From: a virus
Reading direction: 5' to 3' (one strand)
DNA length: 64,000 bases
IMG/VR virus record: IMGVR_UViG_3300010885_032885
Coordinates: 46,769-110,768 of that record
A program made the translations under genes and the position numbers. This document shows, piece after piece, positions 50,507-59,228 of the stretch (positions are counted from its first letter, which is position 1; the number at the start of each line of letters is the position of its first letter). Under the pieces are notes generated by a model, which had not been told where the DNA came from, ran no database searches, and worked only from the letters and a program-made list of their open reading frames with translations.

Positions 50507-53500
50507 ATGGATAACCTAACCCACCTACATGTACACTCGGAACATTCGTTCTTAGATGGACTAGCAACCGTAGAGCAAATTGTCTCTAGAGCAGTAGAAC
50601 TAGGTCAAGGTTCTATAGCACTAACTGACCATGGAGAGGTAAGCGGCCACCTTAGGTTACAGAGAGAAGCCGATAAGGCTGGAATTAAGCCACTATTCGG
50701 TATGGAAGGTTACTTTACCGAAGACCGTTGGGTTAAAGAAGGCAAAAAAGGCCAGAACTATGACCATATGACTATGGTTGCTCTTAATCAAAAGGGACTA
50801 GAGAATCTCTGGGCCCTAAGTAGTCTAGCCTACATTGAAGGAACCTACTATGGTAATCCTAGATTTGACTGGGAACTACTAGAAAAGTATTCAGAAGGCC
50901 TAATGGTCACTGGTGGTTGTATGGGTGGTTGTATCGGTAAGCATCTTCATGGTGCTGATCGTAATCTTGAAAAAGCCATAGAGAGAATTTCTCGTTACCA
51001 AGCCATCTTTGGTGATAACTTCCATCTAGAACTCCACACTTATCTAAGTGAAGAGAGTAACCGATGGAATGAAAGAGTGGTAGAGATTGCTCAAGAGTTC
51101 TCTGTGCCCTTACTAACGGTTAGTGATGCTCACTATGCTCGACCAGATGACTGGTATGCTCACGAACTAATGACTGCAATTCAAATGGGTAAGAATATGG
51201 AAGACCCTGAAAGATTCTCCTATGGTCCTAACCAATTGTGTCTCTTTAGTGAGGCTGAAACTCGTGAACGTTTAAGTTATCTACCCGAAAGTGTAGTGAG
51301 TGAAGCCATTAAGAATACTAGTGAGATTGCTCGTAGATCAGATGCTAGAATTCCTGAAGGTAGAAGTATGCCCGTCTTCTTTGCTACTCCAGAAATGGAT
51401 GAGAGGCAACTTACCAAGATGGTTTGGGAAGGTTTTGATCGTAAGATTACTCCTGTAGTATTGGCTGATAAAATAGAAGAATATAAGAAGAGGTTGGATT
51501 ATGAACTTACGATTATCTGCAATCAAGGATTTCCTGGCTACTTTCTTACGGTTAAAGATATCATATCGTGGTCTAAGGAAGAAGGCTATCTTATTGGTCC
51601 TAGTCGTGGGTCTGTTGGAGGGTCTCTTCTGGCTTATTGTCTGGACATTACTGAGGTAGATCCCATTAAGGCCGGACTACTGTTCGAAAGATTTCTGGAC
51701 CCAGAACGAGCAAGTCTACCGGACATCGACATTGACTTTCCTAGAAACGAAAGACAGTTGGTTCGAGAGCATTTGGAGCAGCAATACGGTAAGTTCAATA
51801 TTGCTAGTATTGGAACTCTAAATACTCTAGGAGTAAAGCAAACTCTAAGAGACCTTTGCCGTGGACTCAATATTGACAGAACCGATACAGACAAGATTTG
51901 TAATATTGTAGAAGACCATTGGAATATAGCAGATCAGGGTGCAGGACACTATGGTTGGGATCGAGTAGAGAAGGCATACGAAAAAGAGTTTTTTCCTTGG
52001 AAGAAAAAGTATCCTAAATTATTCGAGATGATGCCCGAGTTTCTCACTCATATTCGACATGCTAGTGCTCATGCTGCTGGTGTAGTGGTCTCTAAAGATA
52101 GTTTGATTGGACGTTTGCCTCTTCGTTATAAGAATGGTGATGTTAGAACTCAATTCGACATGTGGGATGTTGAAGCATTGGGTTTTGTTAAGATCGATAT
52201 GTTGGGACTAAGAACCCTTAGTACACTAATGGATGCCTTTAACCTAATTAAGCAAAACCATGGAGCAGATGCTCTTCCTCACTTCTATGACTGGCAATAC
52301 GACTGGGGAACCTTTTACGAAGACCCTAAAGTATGGGACAGTATCTGTACTAGTTATAATATTGGTAACTTTCAAATCGAAACTAGTAACCTTAGAAGTT
52401 TGGTTAAAAGATTCCAACCTAGAAGTATTGAAGATCTAAGTACCATGATTGCTGTATGTCGTCCGGGTATTACTAGAAGTACAGATGCTGAGACCGGATT
52501 AAACCTTCTGGAACTCTATCTTCAGAAGAAGGAAGGTAAAGTAAGGGTCAAGTACAAGCATCCGAATCTAGAAAAAGTTTTGGGTAGTACCTATGGTACT
52601 TTTATCTATCAGGAACAGATTATGCAGGCTTGTGTAGAACTAGCCGGATATTCCTTGAGTGAGACTGACCGTGTTCGAAAGATCATGGGTAAGATGCTAT
52701 TCGACAAGATGAAGAAGGAAAGAATAGTCTTCCTTAAAGGTTGTGAAGACCAAGGAGTAGATCCTAAAATTGGAGAAGCAGTATTCGATGAGATGCAGGC
52801 CTTCGGTACCTATGGGTTTAATAAGAGTCACAGTTACGGTTATGCTATGGTGGCCTACTGGTGTGCTTACTTAAAGCATTACTACCCTAAAGAATTTATG
52901 GCTGCTCTATTTAGAACTAATCCTATTATGAGTGTAGTCTATACTCGTGAAGCTAGAAGAATGGGTATTAGTGTACTAGGCCCAGACATTAATGAGAGTG
53001 GCAATAGATTTACTCTAACCAAGAGTGGTGCTATTAGATATGGTCTAAGTAGTGTTAAGTTTGTAGCCAGTGGAGCACAAGAACTACAAAATCTAGGGCC
53101 CTATACAGATATGGAAGATTTTGTTAAGAGAGTTCCTAGTAGAAAGATCAATAAGAGAGCTGCTATTAGTCTCATTAAGTGTGGAGTATTCGATAGTATG
53201 TGTGGAGATAGTAAGACTGCACTCTATCAATACTGGAAAGCCAGAAAGGATTTTAAGAATATAGATGGAACTTGTAAAGATGATTGTGAGCATTGTCATG
53301 GCTCTCTCCCTACTTTCGATTGCTATGCGGATCTTCAGGAAGAAATCCATGCTAGGGGCAAACACGAGCAAGAGCTACTGGGAACCCTTGTTAGTGTTGA
53401 TCCTCTTGGTGACTATATTGAAATAATCTCTGAGGAGGATAACTTCCCAGGAGAGAGCAGTATGTTTACTGGAGAAAAAGCCATGGTCGGTGGACTAATT

Positions 53501-53803
53501 GTAAAAGTTAAGACACTAGTAACCAAGAGTGGTAAGAATCCTGGAGCAGAGATGTGTCAAATCTGGGTAGAGTTACCTCTACATGCTAGTGAAGTTGGAG
53601 AGGATGAAGTCTATGGAGAAGAACAAGAAGAAACCCCTAAGGATGAGAGTATTCAGATTGTAGCATTCCCAGAAACTTATGCACGAACCAGAGATCACCT
53701 AGAAGTGGGTGCTCCAGTTCTTCTCGAAATTGAAAAACTAAAGAGTGGATTAAGCCTAAGAAATATTTTTAGACTAGATCTATTAAAGGAAAAGGCATCA
53801 TGA
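50507..53803 (+). CDS. dnaE: DNA polymerase III alpha subunit (DnaE-like)
   Basis: A 1098-residue replicative polymerase. The N-terminal PHP domain starts LHVHSEHSFLDGL with TDHGEVSG and SDAHYARPDD later. The palm has GPSRGSVGGSLLAYCLDITEVDP and the catalytic LPDIDIDF around residues 405-412. The region LGLRTLSTL...QFDMW (VKIDMLGL) and FNKSHSYGYAMVAYW are typical. It lacks most of the bacterial C-terminal tau-binding region. A DnaE polymerase instead of family A or B makes this a distinctive phage replisome. It has its own leaderless promoter. Confidence 0.92.
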   Translation: MDNLTHLHVHSEHSFLDGLATVEQIVSRAVELGQGSIALTDHGEVSGHLRLQREADKAGIKPLFGMEGYFTEDRWVKEGKKGQNYDHMTMVALNQKGLENLWALSSLAYIEGTYYGNPRFDWELLEKYSEGLMVTGGCMGGCIGKHLHGADRNLEKAIERISRYQAIFGDNFHLELHTYLSEESNRWNERVVEIAQEFSVPLLTVSDAHYARPDDWYAHELMTAIQMGKNMEDPERFSYGPNQLCLFSEAETRERLSYLPESVVSEAIKNTSEIARRSDARIPEGRSMPVFFATPEMDERQLTKMVWEGFDRKITPVVLADKIEEYKKRLDYELTIICNQGFPGYFLTVKDIISWSKEEGYLIGPSRGSVGGSLLAYCLDITEVDPIKAGLLFERFLDPERASLPDIDIDFPRNERQLVREHLEQQYGKFNIASIGTLNTLGVKQTLRDLCRGLNIDRTDTDKICNIVEDHWNIADQGAGHYGWDRVEKAYEKEFFPWKKKYPKLFEMMPEFLTHIRHASAHAAGVVVSKDSLIGRLPLRYKNGDVRTQFDMWDVEALGFVKIDMLGLRTLSTLMDAFNLIKQNHGADALPHFYDWQYDWGTFYEDPKVWDSICTSYNIGNFQIETSNLRSLVKRFQPRSIEDLSTMIAVCRPGITRSTDAETGLNLLELYLQKKEGKVRVKYKHPNLEKVLGSTYGTFIYQEQIMQACVELAGYSLSETDRVRKIMGKMLFDKMKKERIVFLKGCEDQGVDPKIGEAVFDEMQAFGTYGFNKSHSYGYAMVAYWCAYLKHYYPKEFMAALFRTNPIMSVVYTREARRMGISVLGPDINESGNRFTLTKSGAIRYGLSSVKFVASGAQELQNLGPYTDMEDFVKRVPSRKINKRAAISLIKCGVFDSMCGDSKTALYQYWKARKDFKNIDGTCKDDCEHCHGSLPTFDCYADLQEEIHARGKHEQELLGTLVSVDPLGDYIEIISEEDNFPGESSMFTGEKAMVGGLIVKVKTLVTKSGKNPGAEMCQIWVELPLHASEVGEDEVYGEEQEETPKDESIQIVAFPETYARTRDHLEVGAPVLLEIEKLKSGLSLRNIFRLDLLKEKAS

Positions 53804-53934
53804 ATAGAATAACACACTTTTGTCATATATGCAATATTAGATTTCATAAAGCACTAGACTTCTTACTACACCGACAAAAGCATGTTAATGAAGATATTGA
53901 AATCTGGGAAGACAAAGAACACTGGGAAAAATAA
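53800..53934 (+). CDS. Small C2H2 zinc-finger protein
   Basis: A 44-residue frame whose ATG overlaps the polymerase stop (ATGA). It begins MNRITHFCHICNIRF and has LLHRQKH downstream, giving a C-x2-C...H-x3-H pattern of a C2H2 finger. The tail is acidic with Trp. It was not in the long-gene category because of size, but its overlap with polymerase and the next gene supports it. Function unknown. Confidence 0.55.
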   Translation: MNRITHFCHICNIRFHKALDFLLHRQKHVNEDIEIWEDKEHWEK

Positions 53935-54107
53935 TGGATGAGTGGGTTAGAGCTTTTTGTAGTAATTGTTATCGAAGACTTGGAGATATAAGAGAAATTA
54001 TTCAAGGAACTAGTGGCACTTGGGTTCATAATAATCCACCCCACTATACTCTTAAATGTCACCCGTTTGAAGAATATGTAGCAGAACCTAGAAAGGAAGA
54101 AGAATAA
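53934..54107 (+). CDS. Small Cys-containing protein
   Basis: A 57-residue frame overlapping the previous stop and the RecA-like start by one base. It has FCSNCYRRLGD near the N-terminus (CxxC) and LKCHPFEEY later (Cys, His), so a zinc site is possible. The end is acidic. Nothing else is recognised. Confidence 0.5.
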   Translation: MDEWVRAFCSNCYRRLGDIREIIQGTSGTWVHNNPPHYTLKCHPFEEYVAEPRKEEE

Positions 54108-55219
54108 TGGCACGTGGTGATGAAATGGACAAATTAATTGCTGATCTAAATAAGTTTACTCCGGAGGGAAGTAAACCACTTGCTTTAAGAGGCAACAATA
54201 TAGAGAAGATTAAAGTAATACCTACCTTCTCCCCAGCACTAGACTATCTATTGGCTGTAGGTGGATGGCCTGAGGGAAAACTAATTGAGTTTTTTGGTAA
54301 AGAGCATTCGGGTAAAAGTAGTTTTGCTTTTATGGCTCTTAAGGATTGCTATGATTTCTATAAGGGTGAAAAGATGGTTGCAGTTATTGACCTAGAACAT
54401 CGATTTAATCCTGAATGGGCTGAAAAGCTAGGACTTAAAGTTGACGAGAGCCTAATTGTAGTACAGCCACCAGATGCTGAAACTGGAACGGATATGATGG
54501 TTCGTTTAATCAAGAGTAAGCAGATCTGTGCTATTGTCTGGGATAGTGTAGGTGGAGCAGCAACCAAGCACTCTATGAATGAACTTACCGACAAGAATGA
54601 CAAGATGGGTGGTAATGCTGGAGTAATGAAGAGAAATGTACAAACTGTTGCTCCTCTAGCCAATCTCTACGATGTTACAGTCTTCTATCTCAACCAACTT
54701 CGACAGGACATGGATGGATATAATCGTCCTATGACTCCCGGTGGTAATGCCGTAAAGCATGCTATGAGTGTTCGTATCTATCTCCGTCCAGGCAGTGATA
54801 AATACTTCGATAAGGTCGACGGAGAAAACGTGCAGGTAGGTAATCCGATCGTAATGAAAACCGTTAAAAACTCCTATGGCCCTCCTTTCCGGGAAGGTTG
54901 GACGGACTTCTATAATCAACCGAACTCTACTCTAGACCATCCGGGTATTGACACTAAACGAGACCTTGCTCGAATGGGAATTCTATTGGGGGTGGCTCAG
55001 AGACAGGGTGCCTGGTTCTCTTGGAAAGACATTAAGGCTCAAGGACGAGATAGTTTCTTCCAAGCCATCTGGGACCAAGGCCGAGGTGAAGAGTTTGCTG
55101 CTGAAATTACTGACACCATTAAGAACGGTAACGCTCTAGTGTTAACTAGCCAAGAGGACGAATACTTTGGACGTCCATTAACAGAAGATTCAGATGATAT
55201 TGATACCCCCGACGTCTAA
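54107..55219 (+). CDS. RecA/UvsX-like recombinase
   Basis: A 370-residue RecA-fold ATPase. Walker A is GKEHSGKS at residues 64-71, Walker B AIVWDSVG, and VFYLNQLRQDMDGYNRPMTPGGNA includes the ssDNA-binding loop region, given in parts. It drives strand exchange in recombination-dependent replication and repair. It is longer than the core and has an acidic C-terminus. It is followed by resolvases and nucleases. Confidence 0.9.
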   Translation: MARGDEMDKLIADLNKFTPEGSKPLALRGNNIEKIKVIPTFSPALDYLLAVGGWPEGKLIEFFGKEHSGKSSFAFMALKDCYDFYKGEKMVAVIDLEHRFNPEWAEKLGLKVDESLIVVQPPDAETGTDMMVRLIKSKQICAIVWDSVGGAATKHSMNELTDKNDKMGGNAGVMKRNVQTVAPLANLYDVTVFYLNQLRQDMDGYNRPMTPGGNAVKHAMSVRIYLRPGSDKYFDKVDGENVQVGNPIVMKTVKNSYGPPFREGWTDFYNQPNSTLDHPGIDTKRDLARMGILLGVAQRQGAWFSWKDIKAQGRDSFFQAIWDQGRGEEFAAEITDTIKNGNALVLTSQEDEYFGRPLTEDSDDIDTPDV

Positions 55220-55412
55220 AACTCCTCGTAAGCTTAAAAAGCAGATGAAGAAGTTTCATAGAGGGCTCTTAGAACACTTAGACAAGTCACCGTCTGGTTG
55301 TATAGTGTTAAAACCGGTGGGTAAGAGTAACAAGTATGATGTTTATACTCAAGAAGAAGCATTAGAAGAGCTTACAAAAGTACAAGAACAATTAGGAATG
55401 TATAATGAGTGA
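55194..55412 (+). CDS. Small basic protein of unknown function
   Basis: A 72-residue protein with ATG 55194, overlapping RecA. It is basic at the start (TPRKLKKQMKKFHRGLLEHL) and helical. It may be a DNA-binding accessory. No motif is recognised. Confidence 0.5.
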   Translation: MILIPPTSKTPRKLKKQMKKFHRGLLEHLDKSPSGCIVLKPVGKSNKYDVYTQEEALEELTKVQEQLGMYNE

Positions 55413-55545
55413 ATGTAGTATTTGTAAAGACAAAGAGTCTTTACTACTAAAACTATCCAAAGACAATACAACATTGTTTACAATAGAGCTAGACGGTCTC
55501 TATACCCACTTAGCAGAGATGGACCATGGGAAAATTTCAAACTAA
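55405..55545 (+). CDS. Small CxxC protein
   Basis: A 46-residue frame starting inside the previous gene's end, with CSICKDK at residues 4-10. There is only one CxxC pair, so it could bind metal as a dimer or be redox-related. It overlaps the Hjc-like gene start by 20 bases. It is shorter than a usual gene and so uncertain. Confidence 0.45.
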   Translation: MSECSICKDKESLLLKLSKDNTTLFTIELDGLYTHLAEMDHGKISN

Positions 55546-55939
55546 GATGAGTCAACGCCAAGAGCGTGAACTTGAAGAACAGTGGCCCAAGAGCAAAAGA
55601 ACCATCGGTTCTGGTGCCAAGTGGGAGAAGGCTGATCTTCAAACTACCGAATTCCAGGGAATGGAGTTCATGATAGAATGTAAAAGCACTCAAAGTTCAT
55701 CTTTTAGTATAACGAAAACTATTTGGAACACCGTTAAAAGCCATGCTCAAAATAAGAGTTGGCTTAGTAGACCAGTATTGGCTATAAGACTCTATGGTCC
55801 TACTATCGAGATGACCGAGTGGGGAGAACGGGAGAATACTCCCGAGAACCTGCCAGTATTACTAGATCTAGTGGTCCTTGATAAAGATGACTTTTTGGAA
55901 CTATACTCGGACTATCTAAGACTAAAGGAAAATGAGTGA
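55526..55939 (+). CDS. Hjc-like nuclease / resolvase
   Basis: A 137-residue protein with a PD-(D/E)XK core: ERELEEQWP at the start, GSGAKWEKAD (Asp37) and MEFMIECKST (Glu51-x-Lys53). This matches archaeal-type Holliday junction resolvases and related phage nucleases. It cuts DNA structures during recombination. It overlaps the Cas4-like gene by four bases and sits in the RecA operon. Confidence 0.75.
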   Translation: MGKFQTKMSQRQERELEEQWPKSKRTIGSGAKWEKADLQTTEFQGMEFMIECKSTQSSSFSITKTIWNTVKSHAQNKSWLSRPVLAIRLYGPTIEMTEWGERENTPENLPVLLDLVVLDKDDFLELYSDYLRLKENE

Positions 55940-56685
55940 GCTTTTTAGAGAGAACTCTGGCTACTTACCAGACCCAGGAACCTATTACTCCACACTTGGA
56001 GGAAGCTCTAATTCATGCCGACTGGCCTGAAGAGTATCCGGTAAAGGTCTATAATAAAGAACGCAAATTCGACAATATGTATCACCCGAGCAGTGATATT
56101 ACTGCCGGAGAGATGCAACTATACTATAAGTTTCACCCTGAATGGAGACCACTATTACAAGAAGAACGAATAAGCCCAACTCTACAAATGACCTTTCAAG
56201 TGGGGTCAGCATTCCACTCGATCATACAAAGCATGTTGATCCACTTGGGTTTTACCTCTTTAGACAAGGTCGAAGTAAAGTTTCTAAACGAAGAAAGAAT
56301 GATCGCTGGAGCAGTGGACGTTCTGGAACTAACGACTCCAGATGGAGAACGTTTTTTAGTTGACATTAAGAGTACCAATATGCTTCCTAAGGAAGCAAGT
56401 TACAGCTACTCAATGCAACTAAGAGTATACCAAGACAACTGCCCTGGTGCTCCAGATCGTATGGCTCTACTATTTGTAGAAAAAGCATACCCACATAGAC
56501 TTAGAACAATAGAGGTTAAGAAAGATGAGCAAGAATTACAAAAAGTGTACACAAAGTGGAGCAAAGTCCGTGTGGCCATCAGCAGTTCGGACCCCTCGGA
56601 TCTCAGATCCTGTTGCAATGGACCGAATGATAAGACATACTTGGAGTGTCCAGCAAGAAACTTCTGTGAACGATGGGCTAAGTGA
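55936..56685 (+). CDS. RecB/Cas4-like exonuclease
   Basis: A 249-residue PD-(D/E)XK nuclease with a GTG start overlapping the previous stop. FQVGSAFHSIIQSML precedes the core: Asp128 in AGAVDVLEL and Asp143-Ile-Lys145 in LVDIKSTN, then YSMQLRVYQDN. A C-terminal group of cysteines (SCCNGP, LECPARNFC) resembles the iron-sulfur cluster of Cas4/AddB-type nucleases. It likely processes DNA ends. No CRISPR genes are present, so it is not part of a CRISPR system. Confidence 0.75.
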   Translation: MSFLERTLATYQTQEPITPHLEEALIHADWPEEYPVKVYNKERKFDNMYHPSSDITAGEMQLYYKFHPEWRPLLQEERISPTLQMTFQVGSAFHSIIQSMLIHLGFTSLDKVEVKFLNEERMIAGAVDVLELTTPDGERFLVDIKSTNMLPKEASYSYSMQLRVYQDNCPGAPDRMALLFVEKAYPHRLRTIEVKKDEQELQKVYTKWSKVRVAISSSDPSDLRSCCNGPNDKTYLECPARNFCERWAK

Positions 56686-57194
56686 TTTTAAGTTTGGACC
56701 CCGGTTCCTCTAGGATAGGCTGGTCTATAACTTCTCTAAATGGGGAAGTACAAGAATATGGATTTCTAAGTCCAATATCTGATGTCCCTAAGAGTATGGC
56801 TTTTAATCAAAAGATGAATCTTTTAATGAGAAGATTAATTCCAGAATTTAATCCATTACTAGATCGAGTGGCCTATGTAGCCTGGGAGATCGTACCGGCA
56901 TTCGGTCAGATGTCTCAAAGAGAACTAGTACAGGCCACAGCCAGTACACTCAAAGTCCTAACTCTACAGAGAGGGTATGCTTATCAACAGTTTACTCCTC
57001 AGGCTTGGCATAAGAAGTTTGTAGGCAAAGCCAAATGTACAAAAGACGAAGTAAAAAGTTGTGTTATTGAAAATAACATACTAAAATCAGGAGAGGAAAT
57101 AGCATCCGATTTACCCTATGATGTTTATGATGCTATAGCCATTGGCCTTGTCGCCAGTCAGTATAAAGAATGGATAACGAATGAGTCAATTTAA
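56682..57194 (+). CDS. ruvC: RuvC-like Holliday junction resolvase
   Basis: A 170-residue protein with a GTG start (GTGATT) overlapping the previous stop. The RNase H-fold resolvase motif is ILSLDPGSSRIGWSI with Asp6; WEIVPAF supplies the Glu, and DVYDAIAIG near residue 155 the later Asp. It cuts Holliday junctions in recombination and possibly resolves replicated concatemers for packaging. Two resolvase types in one operon is notable. Confidence 0.8.
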   Translation: MILSLDPGSSRIGWSITSLNGEVQEYGFLSPISDVPKSMAFNQKMNLLMRRLIPEFNPLLDRVAYVAWEIVPAFGQMSQRELVQATASTLKVLTLQRGYAYQQFTPQAWHKKFVGKAKCTKDEVKSCVIENNILKSGEEIASDLPYDVYDAIAIGLVASQYKEWITNESI

Positions 57195-57726
57195 GAAAGG
57201 CCTCGAAGGTTTACAAGAACCTAGCCTTGCTGAAGAACATGACGAAAAGTTTGGAGACCTTCATAGTTTTGTAGTTCGAGCGTTTACTTGGGAAAGTAAA
57301 CCAGAAGAATTTGATGCTCTAGAAACCATTGAAAAGATGGTAGAAGAGTTTATGAAAGAATATCTCCATCCTGCCGAAGTGATTATTGCTCGTTTTAATA
57401 GTGATGTACATATGGGCTCAGATGAAGCAGATCGTTTGTTTCTAAACCTACAGAGTACAATCGTAGCCATTGAAGAAGAAGTAACCAGAAGATATTTAAA
57501 GGCTCAGTTTAGTTACTATATTTGGGATGATAAGTATTGGGAAGCCTACCGTAAACCGGTAAGTGGTACTCAGAGTGATCTACAGGCTCGTGCTCGTATG
57601 GAAACTCGTGATGATCGTTACTTCTACTTTGTACAGTATGCTGCTTGGAGACAGATTAATGATAAAGTACAATCTTTGAAAGCCACTCAAAGGTATATAC
57701 AAAATCAAATATACCGAAGAGGTTAA
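57181..57726 (+). CDS. Protein of unknown function
   Basis: A 181-residue protein overlapping RuvC by 14 bases. It is helical and charged throughout, with Tyr/Trp-rich parts (FSYYIWDDKYWEAYRK, YFYFVQYAAWRQI). No catalytic motif. It lies in the recombination operon before the sigma-like gene. I cannot identify it. Confidence 0.5.
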   Translation: MSQFKKGLEGLQEPSLAEEHDEKFGDLHSFVVRAFTWESKPEEFDALETIEKMVEEFMKEYLHPAEVIIARFNSDVHMGSDEADRLFLNLQSTIVAIEEEVTRRYLKAQFSYYIWDDKYWEAYRKPVSGTQSDLQARARMETRDDRYFYFVQYAAWRQINDKVQSLKATQRYIQNQIYRRG

Positions 57727-57727
57727 A

Positions 57728-58093
57728 ATGACCCAGCCCAGAAAATCTCGTAAGCAAGAGATCGTTCAGGGACAGATAACTTGGCAGATATTAGAGCGTT
57801 TGCTCAATAACTATCGAGAATGGTATGAGATCTATAAGACTAGTGGTAACCCTGAACTAGAATTACTCAACGGGGTAACAGTGAATATTTACGACCTCTT
57901 AGAGGGTATAAAAGAACTACCTCTAAGACAAAGACAGGCCGTAGTCCTTTCGTGTCTAGAAAACCGTAAGGAAGTAGAAGTAGCAAAAATTATGGGTTTC
58001 ACTAAGTGGAGTTCACAAGTAGGGATGTACAAGCGTAAGGCTTTAAAGACACTTTGTGAAAACATTTGGGGAAACTATGAATCTGGAGAATGA
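57728..58093 (+). CDS. Sigma factor region 4-like protein
   Basis: A 121-residue protein. Residues 60-110 match a sigma-70 region 4 helix-turn-helix: IKELPLRQRQAVVLSCLENRKEVEVAKIMGF, given in parts, then a recognition helix and KRKALKTL. There is no region 2 for -10 binding. It may act as a phage transcription factor or a terminase-like DNA-binding protein. The gene starts after a single base gap from the previous CDS. Confidence 0.7.
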   Translation: MTQPRKSRKQEIVQGQITWQILERLLNNYREWYEIYKTSGNPELELLNGVTVNIYDLLEGIKELPLRQRQAVVLSCLENRKEVEVAKIMGFTKWSSQVGMYKRKALKTLCENIWGNYESGE

Positions 58094-58436
58094 AGAAAAC
58101 GAAGAAGTAGCTGAACCTACCGAAATCGATCTTATCGTACAGCAGTACAATATTAAACTACCCAAGCATTGGGAGACCTATACCCATGAACAAAAGCTAG
58201 AATACATCGGACACCGAATGTTACTAGATATGAGAACTAGTACCAGTCACACAGTCATTAAAGAAGAAGGATGGCTAAGTAACTATCAATTGGAACGAAG
58301 AAGAAAACGAGAAGTTCTTTCCAAGTTTGGTAGTTGGGATGAAATTCCACCCAAGCGTGGAGTATTCTCTAGAACCTATATCAATGAGAATGCCATCAAT
58401 ATAACACCACCCACTCCCACCCCCAAGGAAGAATAA
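58077..58436 (+). CDS. Protein of unknown function
   Basis: A 119-residue protein from ATG 58077, overlapping the sigma-like gene by 17 bases. It is acidic at the start (NLENEENEEVAEPTE), then helical and basic (YQLERRRKREVL), with a Pro/Thr-rich end. An upstream in-frame start at 58056 would lie deep in the preceding gene. No motif is recognised. Confidence 0.5.
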   Translation: MNLENEENEEVAEPTEIDLIVQQYNIKLPKHWETYTHEQKLEYIGHRMLLDMRTSTSHTVIKEEGWLSNYQLERRRKREVLSKFGSWDEIPPKRGVFSRTYINENAINITPPTPTPKEE

Positions 58437-59155
58437 TGGACAAGAGAAGTAAAGAATATAAAGATCTAGTCAAGATGACCCCTCCTACTAGTGAACTGCT
58501 CAGTGAGCAGATTGATGGAGAAACCTATCTCTACAAGACCAGTAATAAGTGTAAGGTTTGTACTGCTGGAGAAGATATTAGAAACCTAGTGGATACCCTG
58601 CTAATGTTTCCCAAGAGTTATGCCGAAGTGTTAAGGTCTATACAGCCTCTACAAGAGAAGTTAGAGGTACCCATAGACGATAGGCTTAACTACGAAAATA
58701 TCCGTAATCACCAAAGGAATCACCTTCCTTTTGATAAGATTGCTGTTAGAGAGATAGTAGAGCGTAGAGCCAAGGAAAAGAATATAGCAATTCTTAATGC
58801 TTCTAATCGTCTCCTTACTGCTGAAGCATTCTATGAAGTGATTGCTGCTAAAGGTTGGGAAGATCTAGTCAGTGGCTACACTCGTCCTACGCTAAGTCAA
58901 ACTATGCAGGCCATGGATATGCTCTCCAAGTTTGATGAAGAAGCTGGAGATAGCTACAGGCCAGAAGACCTCATTCAACAATTGGACATTATCCTTATGG
59001 CTGTTCGTGAAGTACTACCACCGGACCTTAGAGAAAAACTATTCCAAAGAATCGAAGAGTATCAGAGTGCCAATAAAAAGGCTAATTCTCCTAAAGCCCT
59101 AAAGTCAGCAGAAGAAGATGAAGACTTTGACTATATAGATGATGATCTTATTTAA
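58436..59155 (+). CDS. HTH-containing protein, possible terminase small subunit or regulator
   Basis: A 239-residue protein starting at the last base of the previous stop. Residues 37-95 look like a zinc/HTH module seen in phage small terminase-like proteins: KCKVCTAGEDIRNLVDTLL, SYAEVLRSI and NYENIRNHQRNHL, where the Cys pair and the terminal His may bind zinc. The rest is helical with an acidic tail (EEDEDFDYIDDDLI). Function is inferred weakly from the helix pattern. Confidence 0.5.
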   Translation: MDKRSKEYKDLVKMTPPTSELLSEQIDGETYLYKTSNKCKVCTAGEDIRNLVDTLLMFPKSYAEVLRSIQPLQEKLEVPIDDRLNYENIRNHQRNHLPFDKIAVREIVERRAKEKNIAILNASNRLLTAEAFYEVIAAKGWEDLVSGYTRPTLSQTMQAMDMLSKFDEEAGDSYRPEDLIQQLDIILMAVREVLPPDLREKLFQRIEEYQSANKKANSPKALKSAEEDEDFDYIDDDLI

Positions 59156-59158
59156 GAG

Positions 59159-59187
59159 TTGTTTTGTATATTCTGTTCATTTAAACT
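59159..59187 (+). promoter_or_regulatory. Promoter (TTGTTT-N17-TAAACT)
   Basis: TTGTTT at 59159-59164 and TAAACT at 59182-59187, spacer 17 bases. The expected start near 59194 is at the foot of a hairpin (59195-59211), so the mRNA would begin with it. It drives the DUF932-like gene. Confidence 0.75.
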
Positions 59188-59194
59188 AACTAGG

Positions 59195-59211
59195 TCGAAG
59201 AATCTTCGACA
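59195..59211 (+). other. Palindrome / 5' hairpin in the DUF932-like leader
   Basis: GTCGAAGAATCTTCGAC is a near-perfect palindrome; as RNA it forms seven base pairs around a three-base loop, right at the predicted 5' end. It is flanked by CTAACTA (59186-59192) and TAGTTAG (59215-59221), which extend the symmetry. It could stabilise the mRNA or be an operator. AGGAG follows before the ATG. Confidence 0.65.
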
Positions 59212-59228
59212 ACATAGTTAGGAGAATT

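Noticed and set aside
53800-54107. Counting the two small Cys frames after the polymerase as non-coding
   Set aside because: Both are coupled by overlapping start/stop codons to strong genes and carry zinc-like residues, so I kept them as low-confidence genes.
55936-56685. Possible CRISPR adaptation gene (Cas4)
   Set aside because: The nuclease has Cas4-like Cys residues, but no repeats, spacers or other Cas genes are visible; a recombination nuclease is the simpler reading.
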